Part shown: positions 55,101 to 64,000 of the stretch, in pieces
Layout of the letters: every line of letters starts with the position of its first letter
Numbering within the stretch: position 1 is the first letter of the stretch
Source of the DNA: Mya arenaria
Lineage: Eukaryota > Mollusca > Bivalvia > Myida > Myidae
Reading direction: 5' to 3'
Assembly (NCBI RefSeq): GCF_026914265.1
Contig: NC_069136.1
Location: 25,866,701 to 25,930,700, forward strand
Length of the DNA: 64,000 bases
Position numbers and translations under genes: made by a program
Notes under the pieces: generated by a model
The model's input: only the letters and a program-made list of their open reading frames with translations
The model's database searches: none
Told to the model about the DNA's origin: nothing

Positions 55101-57384
55101 TACGGCCTATAAGTTTTCTGACTTGGTCTGTTTTTGAAGCTGTTATGAGAGCTTCTTTTCTGGCTATTTCATCAACCACTGCATCAACATCAGTTCTGAA
55201 ATGAAGAAATAAACAATAGCATCAACATCAGTTCTGTACTAAAGTATTCAATGACTGCATCAACATCAGTTCTGTACTAAAGTATTCAATGACAGCATCA
55301 ACATCAGTTCTGTACTAAAATATTCAATGACTGCATCAACATCAGTTCTGCACTAAAGTATTCAATGACTGCATGAAAATCAGTTCTGATAAGTAAGTTA
55401 GAAGTGATATAAATGTTAAAAAGGAACCATTTAATCAGGCTATCATTATATATATAATTCAGATCTGTAATTGTTACAAAATGCATGTTACTATGCAAGA
55501 TATAATTTTCATGTGCTGTGCTACTTGCTCTCTCAAGCTTTTGAACATATCACCCTGCCCTTTACAATTCCTTGATGGAGCACTTTTATGATTTTAATGA
55601 ATTTTTAAATTCTTTTTCTGGTATACTCACTCTGGTTTGAGATCTAGAAGGTCTATAGACTTTGTTTTCATATGTCCTCCCTGCTCATATTCAAGAATTA
55701 TACCTGAAAATAAACAATAAATTAGGTTATTTATTGTTCAAATATCAAAGATAACAGAAGTGCGAAAGTCAAGGCTCATAATTTCGCCCTGTGTTAAATG
55801 GTAGAGAGTTGTAGCATTACAGCGATATATATCGTCCTAGTCCCTAAAATCGCGACCAACCTTGATTCGCGGTCATCTTTGTTTTTACCTGGTTATCACG
55901 TGAAATGCACGTATCTGCAAAGCTATGACGTCATTTTTACTACGAACTATTTACAAGAGTAGATGCTTTCCAACTCGCGAAAAAATATCTTTAAAACAGA
56001 TAAATTCACTTGAAACAATGGTTAACACTGCAAACAACGTAGTTTTACTAATGCCAAATTAATTGCCATAGAAACCAATCATATTTGCCACATAACATCC
56101 TTAAAAATTTGCTGGTTATTTGTCTGCTTTGTATACATTTTATCAATGACGGTCACGTGACCTAAATTCTTGTAGGAAGGCAAAGCAAACTTATAATATG
56201 TGTTTTAATGACCCATAGTCTTAGTGCCAAAATAAAGAAATTAGTGAGTGTTAATTTCTGTTTTATGTGCATCCCTAAGCAGTGATAAAGCAGTACATAA
56301 TTTATTTCCAACTGCCCTTAAACATGCTTATGTACAAAATGATCAGAGAGGAAGGCACTTATGTCCTTAAGTCATCTAGAATGTTCAGTGTTCCTGAAAA
56401 TACAATTAAAGAGACAGTTTTGTCTTTGGGTTAAATTATACTTTCCCCCACTACGAGTAATTTGACATGATTTAATGTTTTATGTTTACAAAATACTGTA
56501 AATCTTTTATTACAAGTTGAAATTTTGAAATTAACATTTTTAAAGATATGTTTGACTGTTTTTCTCAAAAAACAATTGATCAAAATAGTGTTGGCCTAAT
56601 TAAAACGTGCTGACCTAGATTACGTCAGAGCTCGCGAATCAAGGTACTAGAATCAAGATGGCGGCCTAGTTTCAGTGTCTGTACTCTGTTGACATTATTT
56701 ACGTGAACTTTTGACCGTTTGTTCTTAAATACTTGTGGAAATATGGATAAATAAATGGCATGTCTGACAAAAGTAGTTAAATTATTTCATTGTTTTGCTC
56801 AACTTTATTATTTTTTATTTATTCCTTACATCCGCGAAACATGGTTAGTCGAGGATAAGAAATGTCAAAATAATAAAAAAGTATCCCTGATCGCTCATCA
56901 TTGTAGCTACTGCCTAGAATCAACACCTATCGCCAAAGATTAGCAGATCAAATTAATTCCATATTGGCTGATCCAATACAGCTCAGACCAGTGAACCATT
57001 CTTTCAAAGTTTCATTCATGTATCATCACTAACTTTTAAGTCTGGGCTGTATGGTTTTGCCAATCTGGTCCATCTGGGCTGTTTGGTTCAAACATATTAG
57101 GATAGGCTGCTTTCATTTTGTAAGGTTAAAAAGAGAAAACAAATATATAGCAAATTTTGTCATGTCAAGCCTTGTTGAAAGTTGTTTAATCTTGATTAAT
57201 CTGCGATTTTCACGATTTTCGAGAAGTTTTCACTTCAATTTTTCTTCGCTGTTTTATTGCTTCATCAGGAAAGAAACATAAATCGTACATACATAACTTT
57301 AAACAATAGGCTTTGTCAAACCAGTTCAAAATTCTAAACCTTACCTGGAGGGTAATAACGCAGTAAAAATCGTTTAAGTTTCAT
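46118..57384 (-). CDS. DAW1: DAW1 / WDR69 (ODA16) dynein assembly factor with WD repeats (13 exons, 415 aa)
   Basis: Coding exons in order are 57384-57345, 55703-55631, 55195-55104, 54417-54365, 53662-53604, 53077-52955, 50204-50105, 49758-49651, 49316-49210, 48699-48578, 48021-47849, 47105-46943 and 46152-46118. They sum to 1248 nt, giving 415 aa, the length of human DAW1. The N-terminus [14 protein letters not shown] and the segment [16 protein letters not shown] are family hallmarks. From about residue 87 a WD40 propeller follows, with repeats closing [94 protein letters not shown] and [13 protein letters not shown]1 is a cytoplasmic adaptor that carries outer-arm dyneins into cilia with intraflagellar transport. 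Its presence fits a ciliated animal. Confidence 0.97.
46943..47105 (-). CDS. DAW1: DAW1 exon 12
   Basis: Acceptor CCTTTCAG; reads [20 protein letters not shown] to [10 protein letters not shown] plus one base. The donor is GTAGAG, weaker than the others. If it is not used, the frame runs on to a TAG at 46757-46755. Confidence 0.93.
47263..47490 (+). repeat. tRNA-like SINE fragment in DAW1 intron 11
   Basis: ggttgtccggttagagcatt resembles an A box and is shared with the minus-strand copy at 63716-63830, as is gtcacca...gaacaagtgggt. The 3' part gccaacgaaagtgacttagc recurs at about 10369. Confidence 0.5.
47849..48021 (-). CDS. DAW1: DAW1 exon 11
   Basis: Acceptor GTGTTTCAG; reads [20 protein letters not shown] to [10 protein letters not shown]; donor GTATAA. 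Confidence 0.96.
48578..48699 (-). CDS. DAW1: DAW1 exon 10
   Basis: Acceptor ATTTTTCAG; reads [20 protein letters not shown] to [14 protein letters not shown]; donor GTATGT, phase 1. Confidence 0.96.
49210..49316 (-). CDS. DAW1: DAW1 exon 9
   Basis: Acceptor GTATTGCAG; reads [20 protein letters not shown] to VMVWDVNSG plus two bases; donor GTAAGT. Confidence 0.96.
49651..49758 (-). CDS. DAW1: DAW1 exon 8
   Basis: Acceptor AATTTCCAG; reads [20 protein letters not shown] to QEVASLN; donor GTGAGT. 36 codons, phase 0 at both ends. Confidence 0.96.
50105..50204 (-). CDS. DAW1: DAW1 exon 7
   Basis: Acceptor CCATTTCAG; reads [20 protein letters not shown] to RGHTAEI; donor GTGAGT. Confidence 0.96.
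50205..52954. other. DAW1 intron 6 (2.75 kb), transposon-rich
   Basis: Holds a G/C-rich palindromic patch at 50810-50900 (gggcaaagccct, ggggggcaaagcccccc) and the transposase-like remnants at 51400-51835. A minus-strand frame at 52462-52722 begins [17 protein letters not shown] and is unrecognised. Its last codons before a GTATAT could splice towards the remnants. Confidence 0.5.
51400..51835 (-). pseudogene. Remnant of a transposon-type protein, possibly hAT-like
   Basis: Minus-strand translation gives a stretch ending [20 protein letters not shown] at a stop. After a frame break comes [17 protein letters not shown] and [19 protein letters not shown]. This order (short hydrophobic 'EHDLPY' segment, Leu-rich segment, ASYKM) resembles the N-terminal region of hAT/zinc-finger transposase-like proteins common in invertebrates. 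Stops and frameshifts make it non-functional. The family assignment is from memory of the pattern. Confidence 0.4.
52955..53077 (-). CDS. DAW1: DAW1 exon 6
   Basis: Acceptor CCATTTCAG; reads [20 protein letters not shown] to AIAYNNPY plus two bases; donor GTATGT. Confidence 0.96.
53604..53662 (-). CDS. DAW1: DAW1 exon 5
   Basis: Acceptor CTTTTCAG; reads [19 protein letters not shown] plus two bases; donor GTAGGT. Confidence 0.95.
54365..54417 (-). CDS. DAW1: DAW1 exon 4, 53 nt
   Basis: Acceptor TGATGACAG; reads (R)[17 protein letters not shown]; donor GTAAGT. Confidence 0.94.
55104..55195 (-). CDS. DAW1: DAW1 exon 3
   Basis: Acceptor CATTTCAG, then A completing GAA; reads [20 protein letters not shown] to RKLIG plus one base. 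The donor is GTATCC. Decayed copies of its first bases form a tandem array just upstream. Confidence 0.93.
55196..55390. repeat. Tandem array of about 39 bp copied from the DAW1 exon-3 acceptor region
   Basis: Upstream of exon 3 (in DAW1 orientation) the unit tagtacagaactgatgttga, then tgcagtcattgaatacttt, repeats about five times. Each unit carries the exon's first bases, aactgatgttgatgc, directly after an AG. The copy at the true exon has ATTTCAG instead. The last unit upstream is diverged. Confidence 0.9.
55631..55703 (-). CDS. DAW1: DAW1 exon 2
   Basis: Acceptor TTATTTTCAG; reads [20 protein letters not shown] to KP plus two bases; donor GTGAGT. Confidence 0.95.
57345..57384 (-). CDS. 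DAW1: DAW1 exon 1 (start codon)
   Basis: ATG at 57384; reads [13 protein letters not shown] plus one base, matching the family N-terminus; donor GTAAGG. Confidence 0.94.
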
Positions 57385-57667
57385 ATTGCTGACTAGTACA
57401 AAACATAGGAAAAATTCAACATGGCGTAGCGTCCTAGACGGCAAGACTAGATAACTCTAAAATTTATCGAATATGGTCGTTCGATCAGTCTTCTCCTACA
57501 CCCATGCATTACTGTCATTGCCGCTGTGCCCTTAAAGTGTTACAGATATACTTTTTATTGTAAGCCCGACCCCTAGTTGTTCTAAAACAGTTACTACACT
57601 CAATACCCTCGCGATTGCAATGCACCAAAACTATGGCTGCGCGTTTGTGACTCGGACAGTGGTTGTA

Positions 57668-58062
57668 TGTATGTATTTCTTTACACCTTGCGGTCAAAGA
57701 TAACCCGTTAAAATGCAAGCGCTTATTTCCATCGGGGTCCTTTGTTTTAGCTGAAGGGACAGCTGGAGAGACAGTGGTGGGATACAAGGAAGTCCGGGTG
57801 CGATACCCTAGCTCTTTTTCGAAGAGACCCTTTGGTTCTGTAACGTGCTCGGTGTAAAGCACCGATACACGGGGTACAACTTTCCTGGGTTAAACCAGTA
57901 CTGAGAACACCACTTTTCCATGCACTACCCTTTAAATGCTGAGCGCCAGGCAAGGGAGCTTCTTGTACCAATTTTTAACGTCTTTCGATATGACGCGGCC
58001 AGGGATGAACCCACGACCTCCCGTTCCGTAGGCGGATGCCTTAACCACTAGGCCACGGAGAC
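57668..58062 (-). mobile_element. tRNA-derived SINE (copy 2)
   Basis: The minus strand starts GTCTCCGTGGCCTAGTGGTT with the same ACG-containing anticodon arm and body as 4629-5082, up to the point reading cacccggacttccttgta. Beyond this its 3' part differs from copy 1 and ends in acatacata. The 7-bp repeat ggttgta flanks it (57661-57667 and 58063-58069). Confidence 0.85.
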
Positions 58063-59205
58063 GGTTGTAGTAACTATTATTTAAATCAGGCAAATTGCTA
58101 AATCATCACTTGGCATCCAGATATGGTATTGATACTTTATCAAACGCCTTCGAAATCCGATTCAAATATAACCACCATTTAACACAAAAAGCATACCTGC
58201 TCGATACCAGCTCTAAAGGTGTGTGTCTTCCGGTGATTGGAGTGACGTGCACCGTGTTACACATTTTGACAACATTGAAGATAGGGGTTGTCATTTATGG
58301 AAATTGGCATCATGTATTTCAGAGCATTTACCTACAATGTATTTTAAATCCCCCATTGTCGACGAATATACATAGAAATCTCACTTCGTTTACCAGAAAT
58401 AATTAAGTAAGTAATTTGCCAAACCTTGATTGCACACATACACATGTTTGTCTCGCTTTGGATTGTTAGCACATCATGCGCGGCATTTATTCTGCTTTTT
58501 TAATATATATGTATCCCGATCAGATGAAACAAACAGCATATATGCCAAAATACAACAGTATTAACAAAAGCACAAGATGGACAGACCAAGAAAAACAAAA
58601 GGTTGAAAACAGAAGCCAATGCCCCTATTATTAATACACACATCCAGTACCTGATCACGGCACACATCCAAGACCTTTTATAATTTAGCTTTTATCGGAA
58701 ACCGTTTTAGAACACTAAAAGGAGGCCAGTTTTATTCACAGAGCTTGACTGACTGCCGAACTCTAGAAACATAGAATGTACTTTTAAATGATGGCGATCT
58801 TTTACTTATCATCAATGTCATGCCACTTTGTCACGTGCAAAGTGTTTTGTGATTTCTTCGTATTTTTTCACATAATATGAGTAGAGTTTTTTTGTTCAAT
58901 TTATTATTAAAGATGGACTAATTTAACGAGCTCGGAGTTTTGGCAATACAATAAAGATAAAATCTATGAAAATGACCCAAAACTGAAAACCTTTCTTTAT
59001 GATTTGGTCAAAATGTACGCACACTTGGAAAATATCGATAGAACCATAGGTGCTGGAGGTATGCGTCGAGTAGTGATGTAAATGAGCGAGGCCTATGCCA
59101 ATGTTTACCTCCGATGCATTGCATGTAAAACAAATATATGAGTTTCCATTGCAACACAGCATACTCCTATAGTACTAAGTACTAGTACTAGTTGTTCATG
59201 TTACT

Positions 59206-59500
59206 ATGTATACTAATGTGCCTTTTCTGTTCTACATAAATGACATACACGAGGGACAAGGGTCAACTGTACGACTATTTGCAGATGACACCACTTTATA
59301 CGTGGCTGTTGCTTCCAACACAAACTGCTCAAACCTACTAAACGCTATGGGACCATATTCAATAACTTCCTACATTGCACTTTATTTTAGAATGAAAATC
59401 AAATGTTTTTATTGGACCTTAAAGTATAAGTTAGATAAGCTGGCCTTATGGGGCACAAGTGGAAGATTAATTTCACCCAAGCGAATTTAAATGAGTTATG
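59206..59500 (+). pseudogene. Reverse-transcriptase fragment of a non-LTR retrotransposon
   Basis: The frame reads PFLFYINDIHEGQGSTVRLF, then ADDTTLYVAV. FYINDI followed by FADDTTLY is the reverse-transcriptase palm with its catalytic A-D-D triplet, as in LINE-type elements. Further on, LDKLALWGTSGR is typical of the region after the palm. It is separated from the palm by about 28 unrelated residues, and a frameshift follows. Only about 90 codons of the enzyme remain. Confidence 0.8.
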
Positions 59501-60273
59501 GGAGTACTCGGCGGTAAACATAGCCATCCTTAGAAAGTGTTATACATTTCTATACGTTTTTTGTGTCTATAAAACATATTACTTGCACCTACCTGTATCG
59601 CAGACTCGATGCTGCCAACGGTCAAATACATCGCAGGTGATGGCATGTTGCAGTGGCCTCACAGCCTTATCACACTCTACACAAATCAGAATCAGACATT
59701 ATAATTTATAATAAAAATCCATTTCATTACACAATAAAATAAAAGTAGCACAACAACGCGTTTATAATATCCAATACACGAAATTCTAACAGTAGCACAG
59801 CAACACGTTTAAAACAAATGGTACCCACTTTTAGAAACAATTTAATATATATACTTACGTTGTTTATATTACTCAAATCTTCTTTAATCAACTGTAAATA
59901 CCATTAACAAATTAAAGACAATTATTCATTCACACGTTTTGAATGTCTTTTTCACACCCACAACACTTACAGTTTGCCTTGCAAAGAACGCATGGTTCAA
60001 AGACAAATTTTTTTGAAGTCTTTAATGATCAATTAATAATTAACAGTTATAACATATAAACTTTCTTAGATTTTCTAACATTTTATATTAAAAATCATTA
60101 AAAATAGTTATTTAGATTTTAATTATATTTTTATATCAGTCATATCATTGTTTTCCATGCGTCTATTTGTAAATTTAAATATGTTATTTACAACTTATTT
60201 ACAGATCTCATTTACATTTATAAGACGACCTACAATGTTTTACTTTATACTCAAGATGAAAAATAAAATAAAA

Positions 60274-60420
60274 TTAAGGGGCCGAAATGTCTCTGTTGAA
60301 AATCACTAAGGGGCCGAAACGTCTCGAGTCATTTTAATTAAGGGGACGAAATGGCAGGGCCGAAACGTCTTAGGGGCCGATTTGGTAGTAGGCCGATTTG
60401 GTAAGGGGCCGATTTGTCTT
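60274..60420. repeat. Array of 'aggggccgaaacgtct'-type short units
   Basis: Six or so units built on ggggccgaa(a/c)(t/c)gtct or ggccgatttggta repeat at irregular spacing of 15-35 bp. It is G-richer than its AT-rich surroundings and non-coding. Confidence 0.8.
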
Positions 60421-60438
60421 GATCCCGACAGTAACCGT

Positions 60439-60514
60439 CAATCGGAACTCCTCGGCTAGTATCAAGATATGGCTATCTCGAAGCTTGCCGGAGATGGCCG
60501 AGTTGTTACGATTG
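60439..60514. mobile_element. CAATCG-family mini-hairpin, 76 bp, with perfect 9-bp target duplication
   Basis: Begins caatcggaactcctcggcta and ends gagttgttacgattg; agtaaccgt flanks it on both sides (60430-60438 and 60515-60523). The 9-bp duplication suggests a Mutator-like source. Confidence 0.88.
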
Positions 60515-60698
60515 AGTAACCGTATCAAAATGATACGGTACAAAATAAGGGTGCCAAGTTCGTGAAACATCGATATCAATAGATCAAGTGTTTAACAACA
60601 GTTACAAAGATAATAAAAGAGCTAATTGAAACACCCTAGAGATAGGACAGAAAGAAGCAGGACCCATCAAGGTATACAAAATAGCCAGTACTGAAATA

Positions 60699-60735
<37 letters not shown>

Positions 60736-60776
60736 CTACTGCTGCTACTGCTGATGATGATGATGAAAATGATGAT
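60699..60776. repeat. GAT microsatellite
   Basis: About a dozen gat triplets, then ctgctactgctgatgatgat with interruptions. Same motif as 27127-27495. Confidence 0.95.
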
Positions 60777-61004
60777 GAATGGCAACGTTAGTTGCTCTTT
60801 CTCCCATCTCTCATATTCTTTGTAAGGGAGAGCACCGCCTCGGTGATCTTGATAATGTCTATTAAGACGATCGATTTCCGTTACTTCCGTAAAGTTTTAG
60901 CCTGTAGCGTGGGGATTACCATCCTGTTCAGAGAAAGGGAATTATCGGGATATTTAAGAATTTTAAAGTTACTGGATTACAAATAGTAAAATTTTACCGA
61001 AGAT

Positions 61005-61081
61005 ATGATAGAAATGGCTTCTGAGAGTGAAATTTTAGAGTTGACACAAGACGAAAGACAACAGTTGCTGAAATTTGACAG
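61005..61081 (+). CDS. FAF2: First coding exon of a FAF2/UBXD8-like gene (partial)
   Basis: Reads MIEMASESEILELTQDERQQ then LLKFD plus two bases before the donor GTAAAA. An in-frame TAA at 60987 limits the start to 61005 or 61014; the second has a better context (gaaATGG). LTQ-[DE]-x4-LL-x-F at this place, with an intron right after it, matches the start of the FAF2 UBA domain as I recall it. FAF2 sits in the ER and lipid-droplet membrane, binds ubiquitin and recruits p97/VCP for ER-associated degradation. Only 25 codons are visible; the second exon was not found in the remaining 2.9 kb, so the identity is tentative. Confidence 0.5.
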
Positions 61082-62503
61082 GTAAAATATGTGTTCATTG
61101 ACATGTAAAATAATAACACTAAAAAATCAATTAATAAACTTTGTGGTTTTTGTCACGTAACCAATTTCGAGTCAAAAAAATCATCAGAATATCCTAGTAG
61201 ACGATTATTGTCTTTAATTATTAGTTCTTATTGTAAGATAATATTTACCTAGCTCAGTAACCTTAACTTCAAATTATTTTGTTGTTTTGAAAGCTACAAA
61301 TAAATTAATGAACTGTCATATCTTTGTGGTTTTTGTGACATAACCATTTTTGTGAGGTTAACGATCAGACATCGGAAGCCAATACTGGAAAAAAATTTGA
61401 CTGCTGGTCTAATCATTTTATGGTGAAAAAACTTAGAACTTTGTTTTCGCCACAAAAAATAAATGTGTTCTTTATTCGCTTTTATATATTGAAAGTTGGG
61501 AGTAAGTTATAGAGTAATGTAAGGGTGCTGCACCCTGTTCTTTATTAGTAGTACCATTCTGTCCTTTTGAAGACCAACATGAGCAGCCTTCTGCTTTCAT
61601 AGTGTTAAATGCATATAAGATCATGAATATTTGTACTGGTTGACGGTACATTTCGGAACAGGGCACAAATCCCGAACACCTGCTAAAACTTGTGTTTGTT
61701 TACCGTGATCGATTATTCGATGATCTAGAATGAATGACGTCAGAAGGTGCAAGCGCATCTTTCAGGCCTCGCACTTATGTTGACCTACATTCAAGATATT
61801 TATAAATAGAAATCACGCTTTACATTTAAATCACATGTTTTGAATAACATCTGAAACAATAAATAACTTTGCAGCTGAGTGTTTATTTAATAAAGCATAC
61901 TTATTAATTATAATTGTATGACCATGTATTTTGGCTCTTCAAGTGTTCGGTAATTGTGACCCCCATAGCATAAATTGAAGGGTGATTTACTGTCCATAGA
62001 ATGAACGATTTTCAACATAAAATTGATGAGATCGTGAATCTGTACTTTAGCAGATGTTGTCACATTAACCATAGATGTTTCAAGATATTTGTAAAAAACC
62101 TTCATAAGTGTTCGGATTTATGACCTTAGCCAGTAAAGTTTTTATCAAAACTAATAATTTGATAATCCATTCTTTACATATTTGGAAGTTGTGACTTAAA
62201 TTACTATAAATAAGCATAGGTCCTTATGTTATTGTCAAGTTTGTATGACTGAAGTTCTTCACAACCTGATACAATGTGGCCGTAGCACTCTTCTCTTCAG
62301 AAGCACCCGGTCCATATAAAATCCTGGCTTAACCCCTATTTAAACGGAATGACCTTTTACCTTTTAGTCTTTTTTTGTTGTTAAATATTTCCAATTTTAT
62401 AAATGGTTAAGGGACAATATGGTTCAGAAAGATTGAAAGGTCACAAGATACAATGTAGATAGATATAGACTCACAGGGCCTTCTTCTTACCCTTCTTCTT
62501 TTT

Positions 62504-62680
62504 CCCCAAAATAGCCTCTGAAATTCCCCATTTTCATATTTTTTATATTATGAGAATCTCACAATTCATTTAATGATGTTTTTGAGCAATATCTTGACTA
62601 CTTAATTGATATTTTACTCCATTTATTCCTAAAAAGTACTCCCCCTAAAACTGAATTTTTTTTTTTTTTCAACAAATAGG
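62504..62680. repeat. Dispersed repeat, copy 2
   Basis: Shares ccccaaaatagcctctgaaa, ttcccca and ttatgagaatctca with 36450-36620, in the same orientation. Confidence 0.65.
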
Positions 62681-62926
62681 GCTTCCCTATAACTGGTAAA
62701 ATGACCCCGCCCACATTTTGTCTGCGGATCAATATGGACCAGATCATCAAATCCATTAGGGCCAAAATAGATGGACCATATGGCCTGAATTATATTTGTC
62801 TACCAATCTCTCAGCTTGTGCCATGTCATCTTTCATAATGGTCTTAATCGGTCACCAATGTGGGTCTTATCAAAGGTCAATAGTGGGCCTTATCAAAGGT
62901 CAATATGGGAAATTTACTATGTTATA

Positions 62927-63018
62927 GTTAGATGACATGAATTAAAATCTTAATGATTAGGAATGGGCAGAGCGAGCATAGCGAATCATAATTTTTTTGA
63001 TTCAGGTCATCTAACTGA
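62927..63018. mobile_element. Hairpin element, about 92 bp
   Basis: The left arm tagttagatgacatgaatta and the right arm gattcaggtcatctaactga are inverted over about 25 bp, with a loop containing gggcagagcgagcatagcga. Foldback-like and non-coding. Confidence 0.6.
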
Positions 63019-63715
63019 ATACATCCTCATTGGCTGACACATTGTCAATGCGAAATTTGACGCAGGGATTTGTATCGGATGAGTGGCAATGGGCGGACGT
63101 TAAATTAAACATCTGTGAATGTTGAAATTATTAATGATTAAGCCTAGTACTTAATGATTGCCTATGTGCAATTTCATTGGCTGTAATATTGATTTAGGTT
63201 GTATTCTAAGATAAAATTTGTCTTGTACTGAAAATATTCAAGGTCAGAGAATTTTTTTTACCCTGGTTAGGCCCCTGTCCGATATCTATGGTGGCACCAG
63301 GCATTCAATCATTTTACATAAATAGTCTGATAACTCATCAATGATTATCCTTCTTGCCCCTGTTCGATATTCGTCGCAGCAGCTAGCCAATGCTTAACAT
63401 TTATCCGACAGATCTTTATTTTTATTTTTTGATTATCATAAAATCAGCTTGAATTTGCAGTAATCCAACAAAACAACAGACATAATATAGTCTTAAGGGA
63501 CCAGCATCTTCATCGTTTGTATAAATTATTTGATGAAGTTATTCAGATTGACAGACATGTCTGTGGTTTTCCTGTTGCAGTTGCTCCTTCGGGTTCCTGA
63601 AGTTGGACAAACCGGAAGAAGCTTCCACAAAATGCCTTTTGGAGAAGGTATATTAATTTTAGTTCAGTTTAAACTTCTATATGTTACAATGATGGAAAAC
63701 AACTGTGTCTTGTGC

Positions 63716-63830
63716 TGTGGGGGAAACTGGTGGAAACCCACTTGTCCGGCCTGGTGACCACAAACTAAACAAACGAAGCCAGGTTGCCTATGTGAAAAGC
63801 AAGTGCGCTAACCGGACAACCCACTGCTAT
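63716..63830 (-). repeat. tRNA-like SINE fragment
   Basis: The minus strand reads ggttgtccggttagcgcact and later gtggtcaccaggccggacaa, matching the fragment at 47263-47490. Confidence 0.5.
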
Positions 63831-64000
63831 CTATATCAATTTTGTTTTTAATGGTCCATACATCTAATATGGTATTTATAAATACAGTCATGGAGAAAGA
63901 CTTTTGAATGAATAAGCCCAAAATCTTATACAAGTGTTTTCAACTTGCCTTGCTATTTCAAATACAGAATTTGTCCAAGCACGGAAACACTTTTACCAGT

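Larger units (their letters stand above)
57385..61004. other. Divergent interval between DAW1 and the FAF2-like gene
   Basis: Should carry the promoters of both genes; no TATA box was assigned. It contains a SINE, a reverse-transcriptase fragment, a short-unit array, a mini-hairpin and a GAT microsatellite. The parts at 58070-59200 and 59720-60270 hold nothing I recognise. Confidence 0.6.
61082..64000. other. Intron 1 of the FAF2-like gene (to window end)
   Basis: No convincing second exon. A fragment at 63583-63646 after a ttgcag acceptor has an open frame but no family match. It holds the dispersed repeat and hairpin listed separately; 61100-62460 shows nothing recognised. Confidence 0.45.

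Noticed and set aside
55859..56645. Large TIR transposon bounded by ccttgattcgcg and its inverse
   Set aside because: Only a 12-bp match is shared and the neighbouring bases do not extend it; expected by chance in 64 kb.
63530..63757. Second exon of the FAF2-like gene
   Set aside because: The segment after ttgcag stays open in more than one frame but shows none of the expected UBA residues (TGIE...HNWN).

Overview
This window is nuclear DNA from an invertebrate animal, most likely a bivalve mollusc. It is AT-rich, with small exons scattered among introns of 0.2 to 16 kb. Standard GT/AG splice sites join them into proteins close to human CAB39 and DAW1. The bivalve guess rests on dispersed repeats of a style familiar from bivalves (short phrases such as 'gggccataactctgg', dense TIR elements, tRNA-headed SINEs); no taxonomic search was possible.

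Genes, left to right. (1) Positions 30-23877, minus strand: a secreted chordin-like protein of 299 aa with a signal peptide, three von Willebrand factor C (VWC) domains and a very basic tail. Seven exons join without a frame break, and intron 1 is about 15.9 kb. (2) Positions 29624-36952, plus strand: CAB39 (MO25), 339 aa in seven coding exons. (3) Positions 46118-57384, minus strand: DAW1 (WDR69/ODA16), 415 aa in thirteen coding exons, convergent with CAB39. (4) From 61005, plus strand: the first coding exon of a gene whose N-terminus resembles the FAF2 (UBXD8) UBA start; the rest lies beyond the window. It is divergent from DAW1. The four genes do not form a pathway: BMP antagonism, LKB1 kinase scaffolding, ciliary dynein transport and (if FAF2) ER-associated degradation.

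The rest is repeats. The 16-kb first intron of the chordin-like gene holds several long satellites (44-bp, 16-bp, 5-bp and 34-bp units). The interval between the first two genes holds an 800-bp G-rich array, a 370-bp GAT microsatellite and a cluster of tRNA-like units. TIR elements occur throughout, some with clear target-site duplications. They include a 256-bp element with perfect 34-bp ends and an 8-bp duplication, a family of about 76-bp hairpins with 9-10-bp duplications, and a SINE nested inside another element.

The most unusual observations are two decayed exon copies inside CAB39, each just upstream of its intact exon; a tandem array in DAW1 intron 2 that repeats the 3' splice site and start of exon 3; the alternating intron phases of the VWC gene; and the nested, datable transposon insertions. 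I saw no prokaryotic-type system, CRISPR array or intact virus.
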